DNA from: PKWO01 sp036384915
GTDB taxonomy: Bacteria > Pseudomonadota > Gammaproteobacteria > Burkholderiales > Burkholderiaceae_D
Reading direction: 5' to 3'
Assembly: GCA_036384915.1 (NCBI GenBank)
Contig: DASVLJ010000033.1
Location: forward strand, 1-52,543
Length of the DNA: 52,543 bases
Shown here: piece by piece, positions 35,303 through 43,072 of the stretch
Layout of the letters: each line of letters begins with the position of its first letter
Numbering within the stretch: position 1 is the first letter of the stretch
Made by a program: the position numbers and the translations under genes
Notes under the pieces: model-generated
What the model saw: only the letters and a program-made list of their open reading frames with translations
The model's database searches: none
Told to the model about the DNA's origin: nothing

Positions 35303-36784
35303 CTACCAATCCTTGCTGGTCGGCCCTTCAACCTTCTTCGGCGCCGGCATGGGCGCATCGTCGTCGTTCTTCGCGTGCTTGCCCGCGCCGCCGCCCTTGG
35401 CTTCCGCCACTACGGCCGGCTTGGCTGCGATGGCTTCATGCAGGACCAGCGAACCCGGCGCCGCGCCGTCTAGCTTGACCTTGACGTTTTCCAGCGTGCC
35501 GTAGGACATGGTGGGCGTCACGCGGGTGACCGCCACTTCGCAGCATGGCGTTTCCATGCGGCCCAGCGATTGCCCGGTTTGCGGGTCCTTCAACTCCTTG
35601 CCTTGCAGGTAGACCGCGTAACGGCCGCCCTCGGCCAGCGCACTGCCGCCCTGGCTCAGGACGACGTTGTTGCCGTCGCGGTCGGCCACGGTAACGGGGA
35701 AGGTGCGCAGCAGGATGGCTTCCACGGTCTTTTTCACCGCTTCGGTTTCCATGCCCTTCACGGTGCTGTTGGCATCGAAGCCCGTGCCCAGCGTGGTCGG
35801 CTCGATAGCCGGTGCCGTGCCTTGCAGCGTGCCCGACTGGAAGATCTGGCGCGTCGTCAGGTTGATCATGCGTTGCGACATCGACCAGCCGCCTGAGTAG
35901 CTGACCAGTTCGCGGTTCGAGGTTTGCAATTGCCGCGCGTGGCGCTCGTAGCTGAAGTCGTTGACCACGCCGACCCACACCAGGTCCGCGCTCAGCGCCT
36001 GGCCCAGCTTGGCGATGTCGTTGCTGTTGGTCTGCCCGGAATTGATCATGTCGAGCTCGTTCTGGATCTCGCCGTCGAACTGGCGGTCGAGTACGGTAAA
36101 GCGGCCGGTCTGGGACAAGGCGTCCACCAGTTGCTGGTGCAGCACGTTCAACACCTCCTGCGCCGGCACGGCGCGGCCGCCGATGTTGAAACTGGTGCGG
36201 TCGCTGTACAAGGGCGCCACCACCACCTTGATCTTGCCGGCGTCGGCCGGGGCCTTGAACTTGGCGATCCGCGCTTCGATATCCACCGAATAGGGCGCGC
36301 CCTGGCTGGCCGGCGGCGTGAGCTTGAGCACCTTGAACGACGAGACGAGGCCGTGCGATTCGGTGACGATCATGTCGGCAAAGCCCTGGCCCTGCACCGC
36401 CGCCGTGGCCGTTGCGCTATCCGCGCCCTGGGCCGATTGCACGTCGACCTGGGCCGTGGCATGCGCCACCATGTCGAGATTGGCCGATGCCGCATCGACG
36501 CGAGTGCCGTTGACCTGCATCACGGCCGTCTTCAAGGCGTCGTTGATGGCGGCGCCGGGCGTGATGCCGCTACCCGTTGCCGACACCTTGACCTGCTCGA
36601 CCTTGCCCACGTCGGGCAGGCTGGAATTCGGGGCAGCGCCAGGCGCGGCAGATGCAGCCGCTGCCGGCGCGGCGCTGCTGGCGGACGACGCCGGCGCGGG
36701 CGCGGCGCTCTGGCTTCCCGCGCCGCTCTTGTCGCAGCCTGCCACGGCCAATGCCAGCAGGCTCAATGCGAACAACTGTTTCAT
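35303..36784 (-). CDS. FlgT/CsgG-like outer-membrane lipoprotein
   Basis: The 493-aa lipoprotein has lipobox VAGC at about residue 19, a Ser/Ala-rich linker, then a FlgT-N/LPP20-like domain (about 75-190): PGAAINDALKTAVMQVNGTRV, ending VDIEARI. A CsgG/TolB-N-like domain (about 195-350) follows, with IKVVVAPLYSDRTSF, LVDALSQTGRFTVLDRQ and LSADLVWVGVV. A C-terminal beta-rich domain starts around GNNVVLSQGG. The start at ATG 36784 gives the leader. It is last in a run of four exported proteins on the minus strand, and a terminator-like hairpin lies just upstream, so expression may be reduced or separate. The function is unknown; an envelope-ring or secretion role is plausible. Confidence 0.75.
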   Translation of the reverse strand: MKQLFALSLLALAVAGCDKSGAGSQSAAPAPASSASSAAPAAAASAAPGAAPNSSLPDVGKVEQVKVSATGSGITPGAAINDALKTAVMQVNGTRVDAASANLDMVAHATAQVDVQSAQGADSATATAAVQGQGFADMIVTESHGLVSSFKVLKLTPPASQGAPYSVDIEARIAKFKAPADAGKIKVVVAPLYSDRTSFNIGGRAVPAQEVLNVLHQQLVDALSQTGRFTVLDRQFDGEIQNELDMINSGQTNSNDIAKLGQALSADLVWVGVVNDFSYERHARQLQTSNRELVSYSGGWSMSQRMINLTTRQIFQSGTLQGTAPAIEPTTLGTGFDANSTVKGMETEAVKKTVEAILLRTFPVTVADRDGNNVVLSQGGSALAEGGRYAVYLQGKELKDPQTGQSLGRMETPCCEVAVTRVTPTMSYGTLENVKVKLDGAAPGSLVLHEAIAAKPAVVAEAKGGGAGKHAKNDDDAPMPAPKKVEGPTSKDW

Positions 36785-36800
36785 GTTTCCACTCCTGAAT

Positions 36801-36839
36801 GAAAAACTGCCTGCCGTCGGCAAGCGAAGGCAGGCAGTT
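36801..36839 (-). terminator. intrinsic terminator/attenuator inside the envelope gene set
   Basis: On the minus strand aactgcctgcc pairs with ggcaggcagtt over 11 bp, then ttttt follows. It lies between the 204-aa gene and the FlgT/CsgG-like lipoprotein gene, starting about 16 bp after the former's stop. It should end or attenuate transcription before the last gene. Confidence 0.75.
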
Positions 36840-36854
36840 GGCGTGCATGGGGGA

Positions 36855-37469
36855 TTACAGCAGCGCGGTGGCGTCGCTGGCTTCCTTGGGCACGGGGATG
36901 TTGTTGTTTTGCGCGAAGGTGACGGCAGCCTTGAGCGTCGTGCCCAGGTTGACCATCGAGCCCGGCAGGCTCTTCACCACGTAGCCGGCAGCCAGGGTGG
37001 AGGCGCCGAGCGAGGTCACGCCGGGCTTGAAGCCGGACACATCTTTTTTCATGGCGGCATACAGGATGATGCCCTTGGACAGGTCGAGCAGACCCTGGCC
37101 GAATTGCTGCTTGGCGCTGGCATCCATCACGACCTTCTTGTCGTTCATCTTGTCTTGCAGCGCCTTGCTGCTGTCGGTCTGGATCTTGCCGGCTTCTTCG
37201 AGGTTGTCCTTGGTGGCGCCGTCGGTCAGGTTTTTCGCTTCCAGCGCGGCCTTGGCGCCTTCATCCTTCAAGCCGACAGCCGTCAGCATGTTGCCTTGCG
37301 CGCTCAAGACGCTGCGGTCGCCCGCGACGTATTCGGCCACGATCTTTTCCGGGGCCACAGACGAGTCGCCGCCGCCGCCGAGCTTGCTCAGGCCGCCGAA
37401 TTGCGCCGAAGCGAGGCCCGACACCGCCAGGGCAACGATACCTGCAGCCAGCTTGATGTGTTTGTTCAT
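36855..37469 (-). CDS. exported protein of unknown function (third of the envelope set)
   Basis: The 204-aa protein has a signal peptide (KHIKLAAGIVALAVSGLASAQ, cut after ASA) and a mature part with GLSKLGGGG followed by mainly helical, Lys/Ala-rich sequence (EKIVAEYVAGDRSVL, KAALEAKNLTDGATKDNLEE, KGIILYAAMKKDV). No domain was recognised. The ATG at 37469 has an aaaagga ribosome binding site; an upstream frame extension is ignored because it would hide the leader. Position between two other exported proteins suggests a common envelope complex. Confidence 0.75.
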   Translation of the reverse strand: MNKHIKLAAGIVALAVSGLASAQFGGLSKLGGGGDSSVAPEKIVAEYVAGDRSVLSAQGNMLTAVGLKDEGAKAALEAKNLTDGATKDNLEEAGKIQTDSSKALQDKMNDKKVVMDASAKQQFGQGLLDLSKGIILYAAMKKDVSGFKPGVTSLGASTLAAGYVVKSLPGSMVNLGTTLKAAVTFAQNNNIPVPKEASDATALL

Positions 37470-37528
37470 ATCCCGTTTTCCTTTTGCTGAGTTTGGGTGA
37501 GTAAGATGCGCACAGCGCGTTGACATAA

Positions 37529-37559
37529 GCCCGCGCCGGGCCGACGGCCCGGCACGGGC
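37529..37559. terminator. GC-rich hairpin within the envelope gene set
   Basis: gccgggcc-gac-ggcccggc plus an outer gcccg/cgggc pair gives about 13 bp with one mismatch. It lies 10 bp after the stop of the 371-aa gene on the minus strand. No U-run follows, so it may act as a processing or stabilising hairpin rather than a terminator. Confidence 0.45.
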
Positions 37560-37568
37560 GAAAGAGAA

Positions 37569-38684
37569 TCAGTGAATGCCGGCGACGTTGAGGCGGCTGA
37601 CCACTTCGCGCGCGGCCGCCAGCGAGGCATCCTTGAGCGCCTTGCCCTGCGCCACGTCGTTGGTGGCGCCAAGGCCGCTGTATTGCACCGGCGGCACGGA
37701 AGCCACTTCGCGCGGCAGGCTGCCGCTCAAGTCGAGCACGCGCCCGGTGACGGACACGGTGACGCGCTGCAGGCCGGTGGCCGGGTCGGCCGCGGCGGGA
37801 CCGACGTTGAATGTGGCCAGCACCAGGTAAGGCACCTGCGCCTTGCGCAACGAAGCGACCATGCTGCGCAGCGTGGCGGGCGCGAGATCGTCGCCGTGCG
37901 AATAATCGTTGATGACCGATTTCATGTCGCCGTCGGCCAGCACGAAATCGGGGTCAGCCACCACGAAGCCCGATTGCGAAAACACGCTCGTGACCGAAGT
38001 CTTCTGGTCCGTCATCGACAGCATGCGGTAGCCCGTTTCATCGGACTTGCTGGTGCGGCTGCCGCCGGTCTCGGTATTGACCGACATGCTCGCCGAGAGG
38101 TTGGCATTGGCCTGCATCGAGCTGCTCGTGCTGACCTTGCCCTTCTTCACCGATTCGCCCTCGCTGCCCTTGGTCTGCTCCGATCCCTGCATGCTGGCTT
38201 CGGCGGACACGCCGCGATGCTCGACCACGCGGTCGTCGAACTTCTTCACGCTCGCCACTTCGCGGCCCACGAACACATACACCATCTGCGACTTGGCCAC
38301 CGGCGCCGCCAGGCCCGCCGCGCTGTTGTTCTTCAACGTGTTGCGCAGCTTGGCAAGGTTCAGCTCGACCTTCACTGTGAGCGTGTATTTGTGGAAGTTG
38401 GGATCGTCCTGCTCGTTCAAGACCGTGGTGGTCATGACGAACTTGTCGAGGTTCGCGGCCACCTTGTCTTCGATCGATTCGAAGTTCTCGGCTTCGGATT
38501 GGCCGTTCTCCGCGTAATAACGCTCCACCGCCGCAACCTGGGCCTTGGTATACGCCTGTGCCTTTTCATTTGGGCCGACCGCAGCCTGGTAGGTGATGGT
38601 GCCCACGCCCTTGGCGGTGACGATCTGCGCCCAGCCGGGCGCGGAGGCGAGCAGCATGCACGCCAACAGCAAGATTTTTTTCAT
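37569..38684 (-). CDS. exported protein with FlgT/LPP20-like N-terminal region
   Basis: The 371-aa protein has a signal peptide (KKILLLACMLLASAPGWAQ). The following region (AQAYTKAQVAAVERYYAENG, FVMTTTVLNE, YTLTVKVELNLAKL) resembles the N-terminal domain found in LPP20/FlgT-type envelope proteins, where 'A...A...A' helices precede a strand ending TVKVE. A serine-rich middle (STSSSMQANANLSASMS) and a C-terminal alpha/beta part (LRKAQVPYLVLATFNVG, VSVTGRVLDLSGSL) follow. The frame is open upstream, but the ATG at 38684 has an aaggaaat site. Second in the minus-strand set; function unknown. Confidence 0.75.
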   Translation of the reverse strand: MKKILLLACMLLASAPGWAQIVTAKGVGTITYQAAVGPNEKAQAYTKAQVAAVERYYAENGQSEAENFESIEDKVAANLDKFVMTTTVLNEQDDPNFHKYTLTVKVELNLAKLRNTLKNNSAAGLAAPVAKSQMVYVFVGREVASVKKFDDRVVEHRGVSAEASMQGSEQTKGSEGESVKKGKVSTSSSMQANANLSASMSVNTETGGSRTSKSDETGYRMLSMTDQKTSVTSVFSQSGFVVADPDFVLADGDMKSVINDYSHGDDLAPATLRSMVASLRKAQVPYLVLATFNVGPAAADPATGLQRVTVSVTGRVLDLSGSLPREVASVPPVQYSGLGATNDVAQGKALKDASLAAAREVVSRLNVAGIH

Positions 38685-38710
38685 AGCCTTATTTCCTTGT
38701 TCAAACCCTG

Positions 38711-39895
38711 TCACTTGCAGGACTTGACGATGCGCCGCATCGCCTCGACCTGCTTGTCCATATCCTTGGCCGAAGCCGCCACGCCTATCCATTTCGCATC
38801 GGCCGTGGGCGACTGCGCCGCCACGTCGCCGAACTTGATGAACAAGCCGCGCAAGGCCGCTTCGAAAGCCGGGAAATCTTCCATCGTCAGCTGGCTGGCC
38901 GGCACCACCTTCACCTCGCCGTTCTTCAGGTCGGTGTTAACGTAATCGGTGTGCTGCAGCGGCTCGTAAAAACGCAGGCTGGCGTAGGCGCCGTAGACAT
39001 AGGAGGAGCCGAGATTGTTTTCGCCGCTCTTGATCTTGGCGAACTTGTTGAGCTTGAGGTCGAACAGGTAATCGCCCTCGCCCACGTTCAAATCGATATC
39101 GCCCACGTCTTGCAGGCGGAACGACATCACGGCCAGCGATTGCTTGTGGCTGGTCGGCGACGGCAGCATGGGCACGCCGAGCTTGGCCGAGATGATGGAA
39201 GAAAACGTGTCCGACACCAGGGTCTGCACCGTCTTGGGTTCCTTGCGCAAGCCTTCGGGCAGCATGGCGATCGCCTCGGGCGTCACCTGCACGTCGTGCA
39301 CCTGGATATTGCGGCTGCCCGGCGCCGGCAAAGTGGCTGTGGCCAGGCGCTTTTCGAAGATCGAGATCAGGCCGTTGTCGTCCTGTTCCGTCAGCAGCCG
39401 GTTGACCAGCCCGCTGATATATTCCGGCCCGGGCTGCCCCGAAGTCGCATCGAACAGGAAGGTGCTGATGGGGTAATTGCGGACGATGGTCTTGCTTTTG
39501 AAATCGAAAATCAGCGCATCGCCGCGCAGGTTGACGAAGGTCTTGACGTAATTGCCGAAGGTCTCGGAAGACACGGTCTCGCCGGTCAGGACCAGGACCG
39601 CGATCAAGGCCTGGTCACTGTTCCTGGTATTGACCAGGGTATCGCTGCCGACGAGGCTGAAAGCCGGATTCTCGATGCCCTTGGCACGCTCATGGACCAT
39701 GCGCATCAAGCCGCCCTTGTCGCCCTGGCTGATGGCGTAGGTATAGGGGAAACGGTCGCCCGCCGAACTGAAGTCCCCGGCGAAGGCGAAGCCCGCGAGC
39801 GCCACGTCGGTGGCATGGGCTGTGGTGGCGAACACACCACTCAGGCAAACGCAGCACAAGGCCGCCCTGCCCAGATTCTTGAGCACTGCTTTCAC
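38711..39895 (-). CDS. exported protein of unknown function (first of the envelope set)
   Basis: The 394-aa protein has a signal peptide (LGRAALCCVCLSGVFATTAHA) and a soluble mature domain: FAFAGDFSSAGDRFPYTY, LVLTGETVSSETFGNYV, VQVTPEAIAMLPEGL, LRDLNVGEGDY-type segments near FRLQDVGDIDLNVGEG. No known fold was recognised. The late segment KSGENNLGSSYVYG suggests beta structure. It is the promoter-proximal gene of four exported proteins, with a 26-bp gap to the next. The mature protein carries a late cysteine close to the C-terminus. Confidence 0.7.
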   Translation of the reverse strand: MKAVLKNLGRAALCCVCLSGVFATTAHATDVALAGFAFAGDFSSAGDRFPYTYAISQGDKGGLMRMVHERAKGIENPAFSLVGSDTLVNTRNSDQALIAVLVLTGETVSSETFGNYVKTFVNLRGDALIFDFKSKTIVRNYPISTFLFDATSGQPGPEYISGLVNRLLTEQDDNGLISIFEKRLATATLPAPGSRNIQVHDVQVTPEAIAMLPEGLRKEPKTVQTLVSDTFSSIISAKLGVPMLPSPTSHKQSLAVMSFRLQDVGDIDLNVGEGDYLFDLKLNKFAKIKSGENNLGSSYVYGAYASLRFYEPLQHTDYVNTDLKNGEVKVVPASQLTMEDFPAFEAALRGLFIKFGDVAAQSPTADAKWIGVAASAKDMDKQVEAMRRIVKSCK

Positions 39896-39932
39896 GCTTG
39901 TCTATCCCTGCAAAACGAATATTTTTGTATGG

Positions 39933-39975
39933 CGGCAAGCGGTCAAACCAAGCCGCTTGCCGGTGACAAAGTATA
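39933..39975 (-). promoter_or_regulatory. promoter and start-proximal hairpin of the envelope set
   Basis: On the minus strand a tatact -10 box (39970-39975) is followed within about seven bases by a perfect 10-bp hairpin (cggcaagcgg/ccgcttgccg, 39933-39942 and 39953-39962), which therefore begins about at the expected +1. The hairpin could stabilise the mRNA 5' end or be an operator. The -35 is weak. The gene starts at 39895. Confidence 0.45.
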
Positions 39976-40074
39976 AACGAATAGCAAGAATGAAAACATT
40001 GTCCGTTTGTAAAAAAATTCCCGTTTTGAGGGGGGTTATTTACTTGACGGACAAGCCGATTTGGCTTATCGAGG

Positions 40075-40731
40075 CTAAGCCTGTTGCGCCGCGATCTGGC
40101 GCAAGGCGCTCTCGAATGCCTCGACCGGCTGGCCGCCCTGGATCAGGTGGCGATCGTTGACGATCACGGCCGGCACGGCATGGATGCCGCTGCGCTGGTA
40201 AAAGGTTTCCTGCTCGCGCACGGCGGCGGCGAATTCGTCCGATGCCAGGATCTGCGCCGCGCGCTCGCCGTCGAGCCCGGCATCCTGCGCGGCCTGCTTC
40301 AGCACCGCATGGTCGCCCGGGTTCTTGCCGTCGGTGAAGTAGGCCTTGAACAAGGCTTCCTTCAGCGCAAGCTGCTTGCCTTCGCCCTGCTCGCCGGCCC
40401 AATGCAGCAGGCGGTGCGCATCGAAAGTGTTATAAATACGGCCGCGCGCGCCCATGTCGAACGTGAAGCCGAGCGCCGCACCGCGCTCGCGTATCGCCTC
40501 GCGCGAAGCGGCAAATTGCTCGGGCGTGCCGCCATACTTCTGCACCAGATGCTCGGTGATGTCCTGCCCCTCGCCCGGCATGGTCGGGTTCAGCTCGAAG
40601 GGTTGAAAGTGAATGTCGAGGGCAACTTCGTCACACAGGCGCGCAGCGGCCTGCTGCAGCGATTTCAAGCCTATCGCGCACCAGGGACAGGAAACGTCGG
40701 AAACGAAATCGATTTTCAAGCTTTTGGTCAC
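40075..40731 (-). CDS. DsbA/FrnE-family thioredoxin-fold oxidoreductase
   Basis: The 218-aa cytosolic protein (no leader) has the redox motif CPWC at residues 15-18 in SDVSCPWCAIG and the cis-proline HAVPAVIVND. It fits the DsbA/2-hydroxychromene-2-carboxylate isomerase (FrnE) family, which includes thiol-disulfide oxidoreductases and polyketide-related proteins. No partner oxidase or reductase adjoins it. The physiological substrate is unknown. Confidence 0.9.
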   Translation of the reverse strand: MTKSLKIDFVSDVSCPWCAIGLKSLQQAAARLCDEVALDIHFQPFELNPTMPGEGQDITEHLVQKYGGTPEQFAASREAIRERGAALGFTFDMGARGRIYNTFDAHRLLHWAGEQGEGKQLALKEALFKAYFTDGKNPGDHAVLKQAAQDAGLDGERAAQILASDEFAAAVREQETFYQRSGIHAVPAVIVNDRHLIQGGQPVEAFESALRQIAAQQA

Positions 40732-40808
40732 GGTAACTACCTCGAAGGAAACTCAGGCGTCGATCATACCATTGGCCTCAAAAATGCCTCCGGCGCGTGA
40801 TTATTACC

Positions 40809-40946
40809 ATGCCGGCATCGCTACGACTTGACAGCACCGGCGGCTACGGCACGAGCGCCTTGTTCCTCTGGCCCGACGATCCCAAGCAAAGGCGCTGGAA
40901 ACTCAGCGTCACCGTGCGGCGCAAGCCGGCGCCGGTATTGCGTTAG
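40809..40946 (+). CDS. possible 45-aa protein or gene fragment
   Basis: An ATG at 40809 opens a 45-codon frame (MPASLRLDSTGGYGTSALF, then WPDDPKQRRWKLSVTVRR) ending 3 bp into the 3' end of the opposite-strand gene. The codon choice is typical for this genome and the peptide reads like the last part of a beta-rich protein, but no ribosome binding site is clear. It may be a relic or a genuine small gene. Confidence 0.35.
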   Translation: MPASLRLDSTGGYGTSALFLWPDDPKQRRWKLSVTVRRKPAPVLR

Positions 40947-41557
40947 CTGCCTTCCAGCGCATCGGCATATTTCAACGCGCGTTTCGCGCCATCGGCGCTG
41001 TACTTCCGGCGCCCGACGTCTTGCCGGATGGTGGCGGCCAGCGCCTTGTCCGCGCCCGCAGCCAGGCCGGCCAGCGAATCGAACAGCGCCGTCGAAGACT
41101 TGCCTTGCGCGGCATGCGCCGCATCGCGCGCGGCCTGGTCCTTGCGCACCGCCGCCAGGGCCCGGCGCGCCTGCAGCCGCAAGGCCACGCTCAGTTCGAG
41201 CGAATCGAGATATTCGTGTTCGTAGTGCTTCGGATCTTCGGCGAAGGCGTTTTCGTAGAGCGAGAGCGTGGGTTGCAGCAGGTTGGGCAGGTCGCCGCGC
41301 CGTATGCCTTGCTTTTGCAGTTCGCCGTAGAACTCGGCCATGGGGAGCGAGCGCGCCGGGTCGAGCACGGCATGCGCCAGCTTGCCGGCCTTGGGGTCGT
41401 CGTAGCGGATGACGAAGAGGTGGTTTTCGGCTTGGGCTTGTTCGAGGGCCTGGATGGATTGGAGGTATTGGCCGTAGCTGTCGGCAGCATGCGCAACGGA
41501 ACCGAGCAACGCCAGAGACAGCCCGCACAGCCAAGGATGCAACGCGAAAAATTTCAT
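40943..41557 (-). CDS. exported helical protein of unknown function
   Basis: The 204-aa protein has a signal peptide (FALHPWLCGLSLALLGSVAHA, cut AHA/AD). The mature part is helical and alanine-rich (YGQYLQSIQALEQAQAENH, FDSLAGLAAGADKALAA) with an aspartate/lysine pattern FVIRYDDPKAGKLAHAVLD. No domain was recognised. It likely folds in the periplasm. Confidence 0.65.
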   Translation of the reverse strand: MKFFALHPWLCGLSLALLGSVAHAADSYGQYLQSIQALEQAQAENHLFVIRYDDPKAGKLAHAVLDPARSLPMAEFYGELQKQGIRRGDLPNLLQPTLSLYENAFAEDPKHYEHEYLDSLELSVALRLQARRALAAVRKDQAARDAAHAAQGKSSTALFDSLAGLAAGADKALAATIRQDVGRRKYSADGAKRALKYADALEGS

Positions 41558-41636
41558 GCTACCTCAAAAAGACCTCGGTTCCCCTCGCCTGCGGGCGGGC
41601 CAGGGGAGCAGTGCGCTCATCGGGTGCAGTTTCAAC

Positions 41637-41942
41637 TCATCCATCGCCACGCCTTAATTCCACTCGCATGATGGACGCAATCCCCATTTCCATCTTTCGC
41701 CGAGCCGAAGAATTCGCAGAATGCACAACCATGCGCGGCGGGACGAAGCCTTGCGTGGCCACGGCTTCCTCGATCCATAGGATCACGTCGTATCCTGTGC
41801 CGCGCTCATCGTCGCCCAGATCGTGATCGAGGCTGACTTCTTCCACCTGCCCGGCCTTGAGCAGGGCAATGGCTTCATCCGGCCAATAAACGCGCGTCCA
41901 GCCTTCCGGCGTTTCCCGCTCGTCGTCCAGGAACACTTTCAT
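41637..41942 (-). CDS. cyclic-phosphate processing receiver-domain protein
   Basis: The 101-aa protein begins KVFLDDERETPEGW and has SLDHDLGDDERGTGYDV and MVVHSANSSARRKM, matching the degenerate receiver-like family (cREC-type) predicted to process cyclic phosphates, in which the acidic DDE and the DHD residues form a metal site. It stands alone, away from nucleic acid repair partners in view. Confidence 0.8.
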   Translation of the reverse strand: MKVFLDDERETPEGWTRVYWPDEAIALLKAGQVEEVSLDHDLGDDERGTGYDVILWIEEAVATQGFVPPRMVVHSANSSARRKMEMGIASIMRVELRRGDG

Positions 41943-42023
41943 CTGTTTCGTTGGCTCGCTCCACGTCCTTAGCTACTCGCTTTTACCTTGTTGCAGCCTG
42001 GACCGGAATCGCGCGCCGCTTCC

Positions 42024-42590
42024 TCAAGTCTTCGGCAACGTCACCCCAACCTGCCCCTGATACTTCCCTCCCCGGTCCTTGTACGAAGTTTCGCAAATCT
42101 CGTCGCTCTCGAAGAACAGCACCTGGGCGCAGCCCTCGCCGGCATAAATCTTCGCCGGCAGCGGCGTGGTGTTGGAGAATTCCAGCGTCACGTAGCCTTC
42201 CCATTCTGGCTCGAAGGGCGTGACGTTGACGATGATGCCGCAGCGCGCATAGGTCGATTTGCCGAGGCAGATCGTCAACACGCTGCGCGGGATGCGGAAA
42301 TATTCCACCGTGCGCGCCAGGGCGAAGGAATTGGGCGGGATGATGCAGACGTCGCCCTTGAAATCGACGAAGGATTTTTCGTCGAAGTTCTTCGGATCGA
42401 CGATGGTCGAATTGATGTTGGTGAAAATCTTGAATTCGTCGGCGCAGCGGATGTCGTAGCCGTAGGACGAGGTGCCGTAGGAGACGATCTTGTGGCCGTT
42501 GGCTTGGCGCACCTGGCCCGGTTCATACGGCTCGATCATGCCGTGATCTTCGGCCATGCGGCGGATCCACTTGTCGGATTTGATGCTCAT
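42024..42590 (-). CDS. dcd: dCTP deaminase
   Basis: It deaminates dCTP to dUTP, feeding dUMP to ThyA. The 188-aa protein has the expected N-terminus SIKSDKWIRRMAEDHGMIEP, the trimer active-site RSVLTICLGKSTYARCGI and EGYVTLEFSNTTPLPAKIY with the catalytic Glu, and the closing GKYQGQVGVTLPKT. Length is normal. Confidence 0.97.
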   Translation of the reverse strand: MSIKSDKWIRRMAEDHGMIEPYEPGQVRQANGHKIVSYGTSSYGYDIRCADEFKIFTNINSTIVDPKNFDEKSFVDFKGDVCIIPPNSFALARTVEYFRIPRSVLTICLGKSTYARCGIIVNVTPFEPEWEGYVTLEFSNTTPLPAKIYAGEGCAQVLFFESDEICETSYKDRGGKYQGQVGVTLPKT

Positions 42591-42623
42591 TGTGTTCCCT
42601 GTCGAGGTGATCGCCTGCGTGCC

Positions 42624-42685
42624 GTTCCCGTGAAAACGGGAACCCAGGGTGCGGCGGCAATGTGGATTCCCGCATGCGCGGGAGT
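42624..42685. repeat. REP-like repeat with two stem-loops
   Basis: gttcccgt-gaaa-acgggaac (42624-42643) and attcccgc-atgc-gcgggagt (42666-42685) form two hairpins 22 bp apart in the 181-bp gap upstream of dcd. The attcccgc...gcgggagtgaca pattern is a common dispersed repeat of proteobacteria; a related single copy is at 603-622. Confidence 0.7.
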
Positions 42686-42771
42686 GACAGCGAAGCGGAA
42701 TCAGGCGATTTTACGTGAAAAACCGCCGAATTCAGCCGATTCCGGTAGTGCCTATGTTTAAAATGTAACAA

Positions 42772-42984
42772 CTAGCTCTTCTGACGAGCTTGCTGGCAAA
42801 GGTCGTTTAACTCTGCTCTTACAGTCTTGCTATCCAATTGCTGGCGAGCTTCTGAAAGACCTTCCATTCGCAGCGCGTGCTCAATAGATTGCCAATCCGT
42901 ATGCTCGCCGGATTGCGCCATTTCCAGGGAACGCTTGCGGATATACTCGGCGCGCTCTCTCTTGGTGCCCTTCTGACCGCCCAT
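42772..42984 (-). CDS. small conserved hypothetical protein
   Basis: The 70-aa basic helical protein starts MGGQKGTKRERAEYIRKRSL and contains DWQSIEHALRMEG and LNDLCQQARQ. It resembles orphan small proteins found in betaproteobacteria. The ATG at 42984 follows ggga; an in-frame TTG at 43002 is an alternative. A transposase-tail relic directly precedes it. Confidence 0.6.
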   Translation of the reverse strand: MGGQKGTKRERAEYIRKRSLEMAQSGEHTDWQSIEHALRMEGLSEARQQLDSKTVRAELNDLCQQARQKS

Positions 42985-43002
42985 ATGAAAATTCCCAGTC
43001 AA

Positions 43003-43069
43003 CTAATTTCGTAATTTCTTCCAACGTCCAAATGTGGTCTGAAATTCCAGCCTCCACCGCCAATTTACA
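43003..43069 (-). pseudogene. relic of a transposase C-terminus
   Basis: One frame reads LAVEAGISDHIWTLEEITKL, close to the typical transposase ending 'AGxxDHVWTLEEIV'. Only about 22 codons survive, with no upstream transposase; they are squeezed between the xdhC stop and the small hypothetical gene, and the frame runs on into the latter out of phase. Confidence 0.5.
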
Positions 43070-43072
43070 TAA

